A DNA stretch of 64,000 nucleotides, from NCBI RefSeq assembly GCF_001039005.1, contig NZ_LDWR01000012.1, positions 1 to 64,000 on the forward strand. The letters run 5' to 3'. Made by a program: the position numbers and the translations under genes. The notes under the pieces are model-generated. The model searched no databases, was not told the origin of the DNA, and saw nothing but the letters and a program-made list of their open reading frames with translations. This document shows, one piece after another, positions 22,529 to 32,550 of this stretch. This stretch comes from Burkholderia cepacia. GTDB lineage: Bacteria > Pseudomonadota > Gammaproteobacteria > Burkholderiales > Burkholderiaceae. Every line of letters begins with the position of its first letter. Within the stretch, counting starts at the first letter, position 1.

Positions 22529-25182
22529 GCCGCTCCCTCCTCGTCGAACCGGTAAGCGAATTCGCCGTCGGCCGCGCTCACCTCGATCGACGACAACGTG
22601 CGCCCTTCGAGCGTGGCCTGCAGGATCGCGCGGCTGATGCGCGGCATCACGATATGCGTGAGGATCGCGTCGACCATCCGGCCGCCGGATTCGATGGTCC
22701 GGCAGCGCTCGACGATCAGCGCGGTCGCCGCGTCGGTGCAGCACAGCCGGATGCCGTGATGCGCGTCGATCCGTTTCTCGATCCGCCGCAACTGCAGCGC
22801 GACGATGCGCGCGAGCGTCGCGTCGGTGAGCGGGTAATACGGCACGACGGTCAGCCGGCCGAGCAGCGCGGCCGGAAACACGTCGAGCAGCGGCGCGCGC
22901 AGCGCATCGGCAAGCGTCTGCACGCCGGGCAGATGCTCGGGGTCGCGGCACAGCTGCATCACGCGATCGGCGCCGACGTTCGACGTCAGCAGGATCACGG
23001 TGTGCCGGAAATCGATGTCGCGGCCCTCGCCGTCCTCCATCCAGCCCTTGTCGAACACCTGGAAGAAAATCTCGTGTACGTCGCGGTGCGCCTTCTCGAT
23101 CTCGTCGAGCAGCACGACGCTGTACGGCCGGCGGCGCACGGCCTCGGTGAGCACTCCGCCCTGCCCGTAACCGACATAACCGGGCGGTGCGCCCTTCAGC
23201 GTCGACACGGTGTGCGCCTCCTGGAACTCGCTCATGTTGATGGTGATCGCGTTGTGCTCGCCACCGTACAGCGTGTCGGCGAGCGCGAGCGCGGTCTCGG
23301 TCTTTCCGACACCGGACGGGCCGCACAGCAGGAACACGCCGTGCGGCTTGGTCGGATCGTCGAGCTTCGCGCGCGCGGTCTGGATCCGCTCGGCGATCAG
23401 TTCGACCGCATGCCGCTGGCCGACGACGCGCTCGCCGAGCGTATCGGCGAGCTTCAGCACGGCCTGCGTTTCGTCGCGCACCATCCGGCCGAGCGGAATG
23501 CCGGTCCAGTCGGCGACGACGGCCGCCACCGCATGCGTGTCGACGGCGGGCAGCACGAGCGGCGCATCGCCCTGCACGTCGGCCAGCGCCTGCTGTGCGG
23601 CGGCGAGACGGGCCTGGATATCGGCGCGCGTGGCGGCGTCGAGTTCGGGCGACGGAGCGTCGTCGAGCAGCATGGCGCGTGATTCGACGATCGCCGCCAA
23701 TGCATTGCGTTCGGTTTGCCAGCGCGCGTCGAGCTGGTCGAGCGCGGCCTGCGCGTCCGAAATGTCGGTGTCGATCGCGTCGCGCCGCGCGGCATCGCCA
23801 GTGCCGAGCGCGCACTCGCGGCCGATCCGCTCCTGCTCGACGCGCAGGCTGTCGATGCTGCGGCGCGCATCCTCGATCGGCGCGGGCACCGCGTGCTGGC
23901 TGACGGCGACGCGCGCGCAGGCCGTGTCGAGCAGACTGATCGCCTTGTCCGGCAACTGCCGGGCGGGGATATATCGATGCGATAGCGTGACGGCGGCCTG
24001 CAGCGCATCGTCGAGCACGAGCACGCGGTGATGGGCTTCGAGCTTCGCGGCGAGGCCACGCAGCATCGTCAGCGCGGCCGTCTCTTCCGGCTCGTGCACA
24101 TGGACCAGTTGAAAGCGGCGCGTCAGTGCGGGGTCTTTCTCGATGTACTGCTTGTACTCGGACCAAGTGGTCGCGCCGATCGTGCGCAGCAGGCCGCGCG
24201 CGAGCGCGGGCTTCAGCAGGTTCGCGGCGTCGCCGGTGCCGGCCGCCCCGCCCGCCCCGACGAGTGTATGCACTTCGTCGATGAACAGGATCGCCGGCCG
24301 CTCGGACGACATCGCTTCGTCGATCACACCCCGCAGCCGGCTTTCGAACTCGCCCTTCACGCTCGCGCCAGCCTGCAGCAGCCCGATGTCGAGCAGGTAC
24401 AGCGCGACGTCGCGCAGCGACGGCGGCACGTCGCCGGCCACGATCCGCAGCGCGAACCCTTCCGCGACAGCCGTCTTGCCGACGCCGGCCTCGCCGACCA
24501 GCAGCGGGTTGTTCTGCCGGCGCCGCAGCAGGATGTCGACGATCTGGCGGATCTCTGCGTCGCGACCGACGACCGGGTCGATCTCACCGGCCCGCGCGCG
24601 GGCGGTCAGGTCGACGGCAAAGCGCGCGAGCGCCGAGCCGTCGGCGGCCGCTGCTCCGCGTACGGCCGCGTCACCTCCCGTGCCGGCAGATCCGGCCGGT
24701 TGCGCCTCCGGCGAACCGTCGACGATCGATTCGAGTTGATCTGCGAGCAGATCCGGCACGATGCGCTCGAATTCGCGCGTGATCGCCACCAGCACGTTGC
24801 GCAACTGCGGCGTCTTCAGGATCGCGAGCAGCAGCACCGCACCGCGAATGCGGGTCGCGTCGTATTTCAGCGTTGCATAAACCCACGCGCGTTCGACCGA
24901 GTCGTCGATGTGCGCGGACAGGTCCGACACCGATCCCGCGCCGCGCGGCAGCCGGTCGAGCGCCGCGACGAGCCCGCGGTCGATGGCCGCCGCATCGATC
25001 TCGAAGCGGCGCAGCACGCGTTGCAGGTCGCCGTCGGGCCGCTGCAGCATCTGCTTGAACCAGTGCGCGAGTTCGACATACGGATTGCCGCGCAGCCGGC
25101 AGAATCCGGTCGCCTGCTCGAGCGTCTCGTAGAGGAACGGATTCAGTTTTCCGAACAGGTTGACGCGGCCGATATCGGACAT
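22525..25182 (-). CDS. clpV: T6SS sheath-disassembly ATPase ClpV (TssH)
   Basis: The 885-residue AAA+ protein has a Clp-N domain (1-150), a first ATPase (Walker A GEAGVGKTA near 230, Walker B ILFIDEVHTL), a middle coiled coil and a second ATPase (GPSGVGKTE, VVLLDEIEKAH), then a D2-small domain. It extracts contracted TssB/TssC sheath subunits. It is followed with a 4-bp overlap by vgrG and preceded by tssG. Confidence 0.96.
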   Translation of the reverse strand: MSDIGRVNLFGKLNPFLYETLEQATGFCRLRGNPYVELAHWFKQMLQRPDGDLQRVLRRFEIDAAAIDRGLVAALDRLPRGAGSVSDLSAHIDDSVERAWVYATLKYDATRIRGAVLLLAILKTPQLRNVLVAITREFERIVPDLLADQLESIVDGSPEAQPAGSAGTGGDAAVRGAAAADGSALARFAVDLTARARAGEIDPVVGRDAEIRQIVDILLRRRQNNPLLVGEAGVGKTAVAEGFALRIVAGDVPPSLRDVALYLLDIGLLQAGASVKGEFESRLRGVIDEAMSSERPAILFIDEVHTLVGAGGAAGTGDAANLLKPALARGLLRTIGATTWSEYKQYIEKDPALTRRFQLVHVHEPEETAALTMLRGLAAKLEAHHRVLVLDDALQAAVTLSHRYIPARQLPDKAISLLDTACARVAVSQHAVPAPIEDARRSIDSLRVEQERIGRECALGTGDAARRDAIDTDISDAQAALDQLDARWQTERNALAAIVESRAMLLDDAPSPELDAATRADIQARLAAAQQALADVQGDAPLVLPAVDTHAVAAVVADWTGIPLGRMVRDETQAVLKLADTLGERVVGQRHAVELIAERIQTARAKLDDPTKPHGVFLLCGPSGVGKTETALALADTLYGGEHNAITINMSEFQEAHTVSTLKGAPPGYVGYGQGGVLTEAVRRRPYSVVLLDEIEKAHRDVHEIFFQVFDKGWMEDGEGRDIDFRHTVILLTSNVGADRVMQLCRDPEHLPGVQTLADALRAPLLDVFPAALLGRLTVVPYYPLTDATLARIVALQLRRIEKRIDAHHGIRLCCTDAATALIVERCRTIESGGRMVDAILTHIVMPRISRAILQATLEGRTLSSIEVSAADGEFAYRFDEEGAA

Positions 25183-25194
25183 GACGGTTCCCGG

Positions 25195-26295
25195 TTAGGC
25201 GGTTTCGCGATGAAGGGCCGTGGCGCCGCCCCGCACGTCGTAGCGGACGACGAGGTCGCGCGCGGGGCCCGGTTCGAGCCGCTGCCCGAGCCACGCGGTG
25301 CGGCCGATACCCTGCGGCTTGCCGAGCGCGATGGCGGGCACCGCGTCGGCCGCCAGTTCAAGCTGCACGTCCCAGTCGAACTCGATGCCGACGTATTCGC
25401 GCACCCATAACGCGAGCTGCCGCGCGTGCGGCCCGCCCGGCAGGAAACGACGGTACGCGTCGAGCGATAGCGGACCGAGCACGATCCGGAAGCGCGACTG
25501 CGCATCGCGTACCGCGACGCCGAGCGCGACGGCGCCGACGCGCAACGTCGGCCGTGTCGCGCGGATCGTGCAGCGCTGCGAGCGCTCGATCGTGACCCAC
25601 TGTGGCACGTGCTCGACGATGCGCGCCTCGACGCCGAAGTGTCGGCGCAGGATCTGCACGAGCCCTTCCGGGTTGCGCGTGTGCCGCACGAGATGGCCTG
25701 CATGGAAATAACGCGCATGCGGTGCGAGCGGGTCGGTACCGGCATCGGCCTCGGCTTGCGCGGCCGACTTGTCACCGTTCGCCGCTCGCCCGATCAGGCT
25801 CGCGACATAACCGTCGAACCGTGCGCGTTCGGGGCGATCGAGGCTCACCGTCGGCTGCGCATCGGCCCACGCGCGGTAGAACAGCAGGATCAGCCGGTGA
25901 TGAAACAGGTCCGCGAACGCGGCGAACGTCGGGTCGTCGTGCTGCGCGGCGCGCTCGTGCGCGTATTCGGTCAGGTGCGTCGGCAGCGGCCCGTTCGGGC
26001 CGAACAGCCCGAAACCGTGGATCGCGATGCGCGGCGGCGCGGCGCCGTTCTCGTACACGCCGGCCAGCATCGACGCCGCGAACGCGAGCGACGGCTGCTG
26101 CCCGAGCCGCACAGCTTCGTCGCGCGGCCGCGCGGCATGGCCGAGCGGTGCGCGGCCGGGCGACAGCGCGTCGAGCCAGCGCAGCGCCTGGAACAGGTCA
26201 TAACCGTGCGGCGCGGCCCGCAACCGCGCCCACCACGCGTCGCGGCGGGCGGTTTCGGTGGCCGGCGGCGCGCCGGGAGACGTGTCGCGCTTCAT
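25195..26295 (-). CDS. tssG: T6SS baseplate protein TssG
   Basis: The 366-residue product has the TssG features YDLFQALRWLDAL near the N-terminus, FGLFGPNGPLPTHLTEYAHERA, and FADLFHHRLILLFYRAW. It forms the baseplate wedge with TssF, TssE and TssK. ATG 26295 overlaps the tssF stop (ATGA). A longer frame upstream belongs to a shadow of tssF. Confidence 0.95.
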   Translation of the reverse strand: MKRDTSPGAPPATETARRDAWWARLRAAPHGYDLFQALRWLDALSPGRAPLGHAARPRDEAVRLGQQPSLAFAASMLAGVYENGAAPPRIAIHGFGLFGPNGPLPTHLTEYAHERAAQHDDPTFAAFADLFHHRLILLFYRAWADAQPTVSLDRPERARFDGYVASLIGRAANGDKSAAQAEADAGTDPLAPHARYFHAGHLVRHTRNPEGLVQILRRHFGVEARIVEHVPQWVTIERSQRCTIRATRPTLRVGAVALGVAVRDAQSRFRIVLGPLSLDAYRRFLPGGPHARQLALWVREYVGIEFDWDVQLELAADAVPAIALGKPQGIGRTAWLGQRLEPGPARDLVVRYDVRGGATALHRETA

Positions 26296-28163
26296 ATCGC
26301 GGGCCGCCTGCCGATGCGCGCCGGCCAGTGCGCGAGCGTGCCGCGCTGCACGCTGGTCAGCACGCATTCGGCGAACGCGTTGATCGACACGTGACGCGCG
26401 AAGAACTGTTCGAGCACCGCGCCGAGCAGGAACGGACTGTCGCCGGAGAATGCATGGTCGTCGACGGTCACGTTGACCTGCACGCCGCGCCCGAACATCA
26501 GCGGCCCGGACGCGGGCAGCCGCCGGAATACGGGCGAGAACGCGACGCGCTGCACGCCGTCGATCTGCCGGCGCATCGCGGCGTCGGCCGGGTCGGCGTG
26601 CAGGCCGAGCAGTTCGCGCAGCGCATGCGCGCCCTCGTCGTCGTCGAGATCGGTCAGCGTGTGTCGCGCGAGCCCGAGATGGCGGATCAGCCGCCACGCG
26701 GTTTGCGCATCGGCGATCGGCGGGCGTGGCCGCGACGGGCCGCGAATCGCGACGATGCGCTCGACGGGCGCCGATACGCGCAGCGTGAACGTGTTCGCGT
26801 CGCCGGGCGGCTGCAGCAGCACGAGATCGCGGTTGGTGCACAGCGTGTCGGCGGACAGATAGCGCATCGTCTCGTCGTATGGCGCGCACTGGCTGTCGAC
26901 GAGCGAGACGTAGGTCTCGCTGCCGACATAACCGGTGCGCGTGCCGTTCGCGCGTGCCTGCGCGGACACCAGCCGCGGCTCGCGCCGCACCGTGTAGTAG
27001 GCGCCGTGATTGCCGTTATCGCCGGCGAACGACGCGTGAAACGGCCGGAATTCGCGCGACTGGCCGTCGTCGCGCTGCTCGCTCGCAAGCCGCTGCACCG
27101 CATAGACTTCATGGTCGAGCGGCCGGCTGCGATCGACGACGACATGATGTTCGCGTGCGCCCGGCTGCAGCGGAATGCGGTCGGCGCGACGCGCGAACAG
27201 GTTCACGGCCGGCGTGCAGTTCAGCGCGAGATGGCGCGCATCGACGGCCGCTTCGAGCGCCGCATCGTGACGGTCGAACAGCACGGTCAGCTCGCACTCG
27301 TCGCCGGTCGCACGCGCCAGCGCGGCGCGCAGCCCGCCGATGCTGAAGAACAGGAAGCGCGCTGGAAACGCGAAATACTCGCGCAACAGCCGGTAGCCGT
27401 GAAAGCTGCGGCCGTCGTCAGGGAGGATCGCCTGCGCCGGATCGAAACCCTCGTGGACGATCGCATCGGCGTCGAGCGGTTGCAGCCAGCGCGGCGGCTG
27501 CCCCGGGTCGTGGCACACGGCGCCGAGCGCATGCGCGGCGATCAGTTCGAGCAGATGCAGCGCGTCGCGTTCGGGGCCCGCGAGATGGAACGTCAGCCGG
27601 TCGAGCGGCAGTTGCGCGAGCGTGGTGCCGCCGCGCGCCTTCAGCCGGATGCGCAGCGCGCCGCGGACGTCCTGGCGCGCCGCGACGGCGCCGCGCGGCA
27701 GCCACGACGGCGCGCCGGTGACGGTCGCATCGGTCAGTTCGAGCGGCCACAGCGTCAGGTCGTGCGCGGTGCGGAATTCGCACGCGGTCTGTTCGGACGC
27801 GGCCGGCCGCGCGCGCAGCGCGGTGCCGGCCGGCAGCCGCCAGCCCTGCGCAAGGCTGCCTTCGTTCATCATCGGCGCGAACCGCACGATCGCCATCGAC
27901 GGCAGCGGCGCAATATAGCCGGGATACACGGCGTCGAGCAGCGCCTGCGTGAAGCGCGGAAACTCGGCGTCCATCTTCAGCTGCACGCGCGCGGTGAGGA
28001 AGCTGAACCCTTCGAGCAGCCGTTCGACGTACGGGTCGGGCGGGCCCGATTCGTGCAGCCGCAGCCGCGCGGCGACCTTCGGGAACTGTTGCGCGAATTC
28101 GCCGCCGAGCTCGCGCAGGTACGCGAGTTCGCGGTTGTAGTAGTCGAGCAGGCGCGTATCCAT
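26292..28163 (-). CDS. tssF: T6SS baseplate protein TssF
   Basis: The 623-residue protein begins MDTRLLDYYNRELAYLRELG, a hallmark of TssF, and continues with PKVAARLRL, DPYVERLLEGFSFLTARV and FPRFTQALLDAVYPGY. The length is normal for the family. It pairs with TssG in the baseplate wedge. The start lies 5 bp... after the tssE stop at 28168, in a tight operon. Confidence 0.95.
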   Translation of the reverse strand: MDTRLLDYYNRELAYLRELGGEFAQQFPKVAARLRLHESGPPDPYVERLLEGFSFLTARVQLKMDAEFPRFTQALLDAVYPGYIAPLPSMAIVRFAPMMNEGSLAQGWRLPAGTALRARPAASEQTACEFRTAHDLTLWPLELTDATVTGAPSWLPRGAVAARQDVRGALRIRLKARGGTTLAQLPLDRLTFHLAGPERDALHLLELIAAHALGAVCHDPGQPPRWLQPLDADAIVHEGFDPAQAILPDDGRSFHGYRLLREYFAFPARFLFFSIGGLRAALARATGDECELTVLFDRHDAALEAAVDARHLALNCTPAVNLFARRADRIPLQPGAREHHVVVDRSRPLDHEVYAVQRLASEQRDDGQSREFRPFHASFAGDNGNHGAYYTVRREPRLVSAQARANGTRTGYVGSETYVSLVDSQCAPYDETMRYLSADTLCTNRDLVLLQPPGDANTFTLRVSAPVERIVAIRGPSRPRPPIADAQTAWRLIRHLGLARHTLTDLDDDEGAHALRELLGLHADPADAAMRRQIDGVQRVAFSPVFRRLPASGPLMFGRGVQVNVTVDDHAFSGDSPFLLGAVLEQFFARHVSINAFAECVLTSVQRGTLAHWPARIGRRPAI

Positions 28164-28167
28164 CGCG

Positions 28168-28716
28168 TCAGGTTCCCGCCACGGATTGCAGCGACATCGC
28201 GCCCGTCTCGAGATCGAGGTCGGAGCGCAGCACGAATTCGAGCGGATGCGGGATCGACCACAGCGTGCCGCGGATCTCGAACAGCAGCACGTTGTGGCGC
28301 CGTTCGCCGGCCCGGCCGCCCGGCGCATCGAGCACGCTGCGGACCTCGACGCTGTCGGGTGCGATGCGCGGCTCGAAGCGGACGATCGCGTCGCGGATCG
28401 ACGCCTCGACCGACATCCGCTCGACGCCCGACATCGGCTTGCCGACGAGCGGCCGCATGCCGTAGTTGAGCACCGACGCCTGCGCATGCGCGAACGCCGA
28501 CCAGTCGACGAAGCCGTCCTCGGCGTTGCGCGTGTTGAGCAGCCACGCGAGATCGCGCAGCACGGCCGCGCGCAGCCGCTCGGTGCCGATCCATTGCGCG
28601 CCGGGCGCTTCGGTCGTGCGCTGCGGTGCATCGTCGGTGAGCCGGTCGAGCAGCGCGGGTTGCAGCCGGTCGCGCAGGCTGCCCTCCCGGCCGTCGCGGG
28701 TTCGCGGGTCGTCCAT
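28168..28716 (-). CDS. tssE: T6SS baseplate protein TssE (gp25-like)
   Basis: The 182-residue protein has SLRDRLQPALLDRLTDD at the start, then a gp25-like core (LRAAVLRDLAWLLNTRN, VLNYGMRPL, IRDAIVRFEPRI). It seeds sheath assembly on the baseplate. It lies between hcp and tssF. Confidence 0.94.
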   Translation of the reverse strand: MDDPRTRDGREGSLRDRLQPALLDRLTDDAPQRTTEAPGAQWIGTERLRAAVLRDLAWLLNTRNAEDGFVDWSAFAHAQASVLNYGMRPLVGKPMSGVERMSVEASIRDAIVRFEPRIAPDSVEVRSVLDAPGGRAGERRHNVLLFEIRGTLWSIPHPLEFVLRSDLDLETGAMSLQSVAGT

Positions 28717-28742
28717 CGTCGTCTCCGTGCGGGTTCGACCCG

Positions 28743-29234
28743 TCACATCTCGGTGTTTTCCTTGATGTTCCAGCCGACCGTCACCTCGGCGCCCTTGCCG
28801 CCGTTGTCGTTCTGCTGCCAGTACTGCTTCTTCACCTTCGCGGCCTGGAAGCCGTAGTGCATCATCAGCCGGTCGGCGACGTCGCCCGGGTCGATACCCG
28901 CGACCTGCGCGGACGTGACGAGCACTTCCTGCAGCGTCACGCGCATGAATTCGACCTGCGTGCCGCCCGTCTTGCACGCCGAAATCTCGACCGAAGAAAG
29001 ATGCTTGCCGTTCGCGCAGTTCTTGATGATCGCGGGCGCGCCCTTGTCCATGTACGCGGCGACGACGAGGTCGTTGAAGCTCGCCTTGCCCGCGTTGCCG
29101 CCGCTGCCGCTCGCCATCGCGCCCGGCTGGCTCGCGCCCCACGTGAACGACTGGATGTCGGTCCAGCCCTTGTGCTGTGCGTCGGCCGATTCGCCGGTCA
29201 CGCCGTCCACCTTCATAAACATTGCCACGCCCAT
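28743..29234 (-). CDS. hcp: T6SS inner-tube protein Hcp (TssD)
   Basis: The 163-residue product contains MFMKVDGVTGESADAQHKGW, IQSFTWGASQP and a Hcp-typical C-terminal strand (GAEVTVGWNIKENTE). It stacks as hexamers into the tube expelled by the sheath. Its position between tssC and tssE is the common one. Confidence 0.96.
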   Translation of the reverse strand: MGVAMFMKVDGVTGESADAQHKGWTDIQSFTWGASQPGAMASGSGGNAGKASFNDLVVAAYMDKGAPAIIKNCANGKHLSSVEISACKTGGTQVEFMRVTLQEVLVTSAQVAGIDPGDVADRLMMHYGFQAAKVKKQYWQQNDNGGKGAEVTVGWNIKENTEM

Positions 29235-29281
29235 AACCGTCTCCGTTTCGGTGCGATGTCAGGTTGAATGCCGGTTGCCGT

Positions 29282-30790
29282 TCACTCGTTTGCCGCCTTC
29301 GCGGTCGGCAGCCGCGAGATGAGCCGCAGCGACACGGTGAGCCCTTCGAGCTGGTAGTGCGGTCTCAGGAAAAATTTCGACGTGTAGTAGCCCGGGTTGT
29401 CCTCGACCTCGTCGACGACCACCTGCGCGGCCGCGAGCGGCTTGCGCGCCTTGGTTTCCTGCGACGAGTTCACGGGGTCGCCGTCGACGTAGTTCATGAT
29501 CCAGTCGTTCAGCCAGCGCTCCATGTCGTCGCGTTCGCGGAACGAGCCGATCTTGTCGCGCACGATGCACTTCAGGTAATGCGCGAAGCGGCAGCACGCG
29601 AACAGGTACGGCAGGCGGCCGGACAGGCGCGCGTTCGCGGTCGCGTCGGGATCGTGGTACTCGGCCGGCTGGTACAGCGACTGCGCGCCGATGAACGCCG
29701 CGAAATCCGAGTTCTTCCGATGCACGAACGGCATGAAGCCGTTCTTCGCGAGCTCGGCCTCGCGGCGGTCGCTGATCGCGATCTCGGTCGGGCATTTCTG
29801 GTCGATGCCGCCGTCGTCGGTCGGGAACGTATGGCTCGGCAGCCCTTCGACCGCCCCGCCCGATTCGACGCCGCGGATCGACGAACACCACCCGTACTGC
29901 TTGAACGAGCGGTTGATGTTCGCGGCCATCGCGTAGGCCGAATTCGCCCACGTATAACGATCGTGGTTCGCGGCGTCGGTGTCTTCCTCGAAATCGAATT
30001 CGTCGACCGGATTGGTGCGCGCGCCATACGGCAGCCGCGCGAGAAAACGCGGCATCGCGAGGCCGACGTAGCGCGAATCCTCCGACTGCCGCAGGCTGCG
30101 CCACGCCGCGTATTCGGTGTTCTGGAAGATCTTCGTCAGGTCGCGCGGGTTCGACAGCTCCTGCCACGAATCCATCTGCATCAGCTCCGGCGACGCGCCG
30201 GCGATGAACGGCGCGTGCGCGGCCGCCGCGATCTTCGACAGCTCGCCGAGCATCTCGACGTCGGGCGGGCTGTGGTTGAAATGGAAATCGCCGACGAGGC
30301 AACCGAACGGTTCGCCGCCGAACTGCCCGTACTCTTCCTCGTAGATCTTGCGGAACAGCGGGCTCTGGTCCCACGCGACGCCCTTGTAGCGCTTCAGCAT
30401 CCGCGCGACCTCGTTGCGCGACGCGGGCAGCGCCTTGATCTTCAGCAGCTCGTCGGTCTCGGTGTGCGTGACGAGGTAATGCAGGCCGCGCCAGGCGCCC
30501 TCGAGCGTCTGGAACTCGTCGTGATGGAGGATCTGGTTGATCTGCTCGGACAGCTTCCGGTCGATCTCCGCGATGATCTGCTTGACGCTGCCGTACGCGT
30601 CGGTCGTCATGCCGACCGTATGTTCGAGCGCCTGCTGCGCGAGCGTGCGCACCGCGCGCTCGACCGACTCTCGTGCCTCGGCGGTCTTCGGCTTGAATTC
30701 CTTTTGAAGCAGCGCGGCGAATTCGTCGTGCGCGACGGCCGGCTGCGCGGCGTCGCGCGCGTCGCCGCGGGATTGGACGGGGTCATTCAT
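29282..30790 (-). CDS. tssC: T6SS sheath large subunit TssC (VipB)
   Basis: The 502-residue protein carries the family motifs QILHHDEFQTLEGAWRGLHYL, EPFGCLVGDF and the C-terminal NPGYYTSKFFLRPHYQLEG. It forms the contractile sheath with TssB. It overlaps tssB by 8 bp, consistent with coupled synthesis of the heterodimer. Confidence 0.97.
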   Translation of the reverse strand: MNDPVQSRGDARDAAQPAVAHDEFAALLQKEFKPKTAEARESVERAVRTLAQQALEHTVGMTTDAYGSVKQIIAEIDRKLSEQINQILHHDEFQTLEGAWRGLHYLVTHTETDELLKIKALPASRNEVARMLKRYKGVAWDQSPLFRKIYEEEYGQFGGEPFGCLVGDFHFNHSPPDVEMLGELSKIAAAAHAPFIAGASPELMQMDSWQELSNPRDLTKIFQNTEYAAWRSLRQSEDSRYVGLAMPRFLARLPYGARTNPVDEFDFEEDTDAANHDRYTWANSAYAMAANINRSFKQYGWCSSIRGVESGGAVEGLPSHTFPTDDGGIDQKCPTEIAISDRREAELAKNGFMPFVHRKNSDFAAFIGAQSLYQPAEYHDPDATANARLSGRLPYLFACCRFAHYLKCIVRDKIGSFRERDDMERWLNDWIMNYVDGDPVNSSQETKARKPLAAAQVVVDEVEDNPGYYTSKFFLRPHYQLEGLTVSLRLISRLPTAKAANE

Positions 30791-31337
30791 CGCGGGCCTC
30801 CGGTTGGGTCGCGTGGCCGCCCTGCGCGGGCTCGGGCGGTTCGCGCACGAGTGTCTTCAGCAGGTCGGGATCGTTGATCGCGCGCTCGATCAGCTGCTCG
30901 GCGCCGTGCTTGCCGTCCATGTAAGACAGCAGGTTCGACAGCTCGGTACGCGCTTCCAGCAGCCGGCGCAGCGCGTCGACGTTGCGCGCGATCGCGGCCG
31001 GCGAGAAATCGTCGATCTGCTCGAACGTCATGTCGACGTTGAGCATCCCTTCGCCCGTCAGCGTGTTCGGCACCTGGAACGCGACGCGCGGCGCGACCGA
31101 CTTCATCCGCTCGTCGAAGTTGTCGACGTCGATCTCGAGAAACTTGCGCTCGGGCAGATCCGGCAGCGGCTCGGCACGCTTGCCCGCCAGGTCCGAAATC
31201 ACGCCCATCACGAACGGCAGCTGCACCTTGCGCTCGGCGCCGTAGGTCTCGACGTCGTACTCGATCTGCACGCGCGGCGCCCGATTGCGCGCGATGAACT
31301 TCTGTCCGCTGCCCGCCGCCTTGGTTCTGTCCGTCAT
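30783..31337 (-). CDS. tssB: T6SS sheath small subunit TssB (VipA)
   Basis: The 184-residue product has NRAPRVQIEYDVETYGAERK and PFVMGVISDLAGKR, the TssB signature, plus the long central helix region. The ribosome site AAGGAG precedes ATG 31337. Confidence 0.97.
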   Translation of the reverse strand: MTDRTKAAGSGQKFIARNRAPRVQIEYDVETYGAERKVQLPFVMGVISDLAGKRAEPLPDLPERKFLEIDVDNFDERMKSVAPRVAFQVPNTLTGEGMLNVDMTFEQIDDFSPAAIARNVDALRRLLEARTELSNLLSYMDGKHGAEQLIERAINDPDLLKTLVREPPEPAQGGHATQPEARDE

Positions 31338-31419
31338 CGTCTACTCCTTCGCATCGATCAGGTTGCGCAATCCGTGGTCGCCGCCCGTGTGGCGGCCCCT
31401 TTCGTTGGTTTGGTTCGTT

Positions 31420-32550
31420 TCATTCGCTTCGCTCGCCGCTCAGCAGGTCCAGCTTCGGCAAACTCTCCGGCGCGAGATCGCGGATGATTTCGTAGAAGTC
31501 GAGCGCGAGCAGCCGCTGCGCGCGCCGCAGCAGCAGCGGCGCCGGATGGCTCGGTTCGTGCAGCTCGAAATAGCGGCACATCTTGTCAAGGCCGAGCCGC
31601 ACGTCGTCGCGGCTCGTTACGTCGGCATCGCGCCACGCATGGCCGTTCGGCATCGCCGCCAGCGCGGGTTGTGTGCCACCCGCCTGCAACGCGTCGCCGG
31701 ATGCCGCCTGAGGCGCGGCCACCGCGCCGTCCGGCGCACCCGGTCGCGGCTCGGGCAGCGGCACTTCGCGCACGATCCGCTGCAACGCCTTCTCCGCATC
31801 GCCTTCATCGGGCGCCCATTCACGGCCGAGCTTGTCCGTCACGCACACGCGGATCGCATCCAGCGCGTGCAATGCGGCGCGTGCCGCGTCGAGCGGCGTC
31901 GTGCCGTCGTCGCGCGTGGCCAACAGCGCGGCGACCAGGCTGTCGCGGCTGCCTGCCACGGAGCCGCCCGTTTCGTCGCGGCCGTCGAGCAGCCGTTCGG
32001 CGTCGCGCACGCTCGGGCCGCCGTCGAACAGCGGCTGGCGGCGCGCCGCACGCGCGCAGTCGTGCGCGCCGGCCACGTCGGCGAGCGCGTTCATCCGGGG
32101 CGTCGGATCGGGTTCGCCGTCCGCGTCGAGCCGCGGATGCAGGTCGTCCCACCGGCGCTCGAGCAGGTTCGCGACGACCGCGAGCGCGTCCGCATAGCCG
32201 GGAATGCCGTGCTGCTCGGTCCAGCTGCGCGCGAGATATGCGACAACGCGCAGGTCCTTCGTGCGCGCGGACAGTGCAAGCGCGAGCCGCTCGACCGCGT
32301 GCCAGTCGGGCGCCTCGGCCGGGATCACGGTGTCGCCGTACTGCTGCTCGGCGCGCGGCGTCGCACGCTCCTGCAGTTGCAGGAACTCGGCGTCGTATTC
32401 GAGGTTCGCGCCGCACGGTGCATCGGGCGCGACGTCCGCGAGCAGCCCGCCGATCAGGTCGGCGCGCGGGGTTGCCCACGGTACGCCGCGCGACCCGGGA
32501 GCAAGCGTGGCGGCGGCCAGCGCCGCCTGGCTGATGTCATTCGAATGCAT
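31420..32550 (-). CDS. tssA: T6SS protein TssA (ImpA-N domain)
   Basis: The 376-residue product has an ImpA N-terminal domain (PCGANLEYDAEFLQLQERA, followed by DWHAVERLALALSARTKDLRV) and a C-terminal helical part with HEPSHPAPLLLRRAQRLLALDFYEIIRDL. It primes tail assembly at the baseplate or distal end. ATG 32550 overlaps the end of the kinase gene by 14 bp. Confidence 0.93.
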   Translation of the reverse strand: MHSNDISQAALAAATLAPGSRGVPWATPRADLIGGLLADVAPDAPCGANLEYDAEFLQLQERATPRAEQQYGDTVIPAEAPDWHAVERLALALSARTKDLRVVAYLARSWTEQHGIPGYADALAVVANLLERRWDDLHPRLDADGEPDPTPRMNALADVAGAHDCARAARRQPLFDGGPSVRDAERLLDGRDETGGSVAGSRDSLVAALLATRDDGTTPLDAARAALHALDAIRVCVTDKLGREWAPDEGDAEKALQRIVREVPLPEPRPGAPDGAVAAPQAASGDALQAGGTQPALAAMPNGHAWRDADVTSRDDVRLGLDKMCRYFELHEPSHPAPLLLRRAQRLLALDFYEIIRDLAPESLPKLDLLSGERSE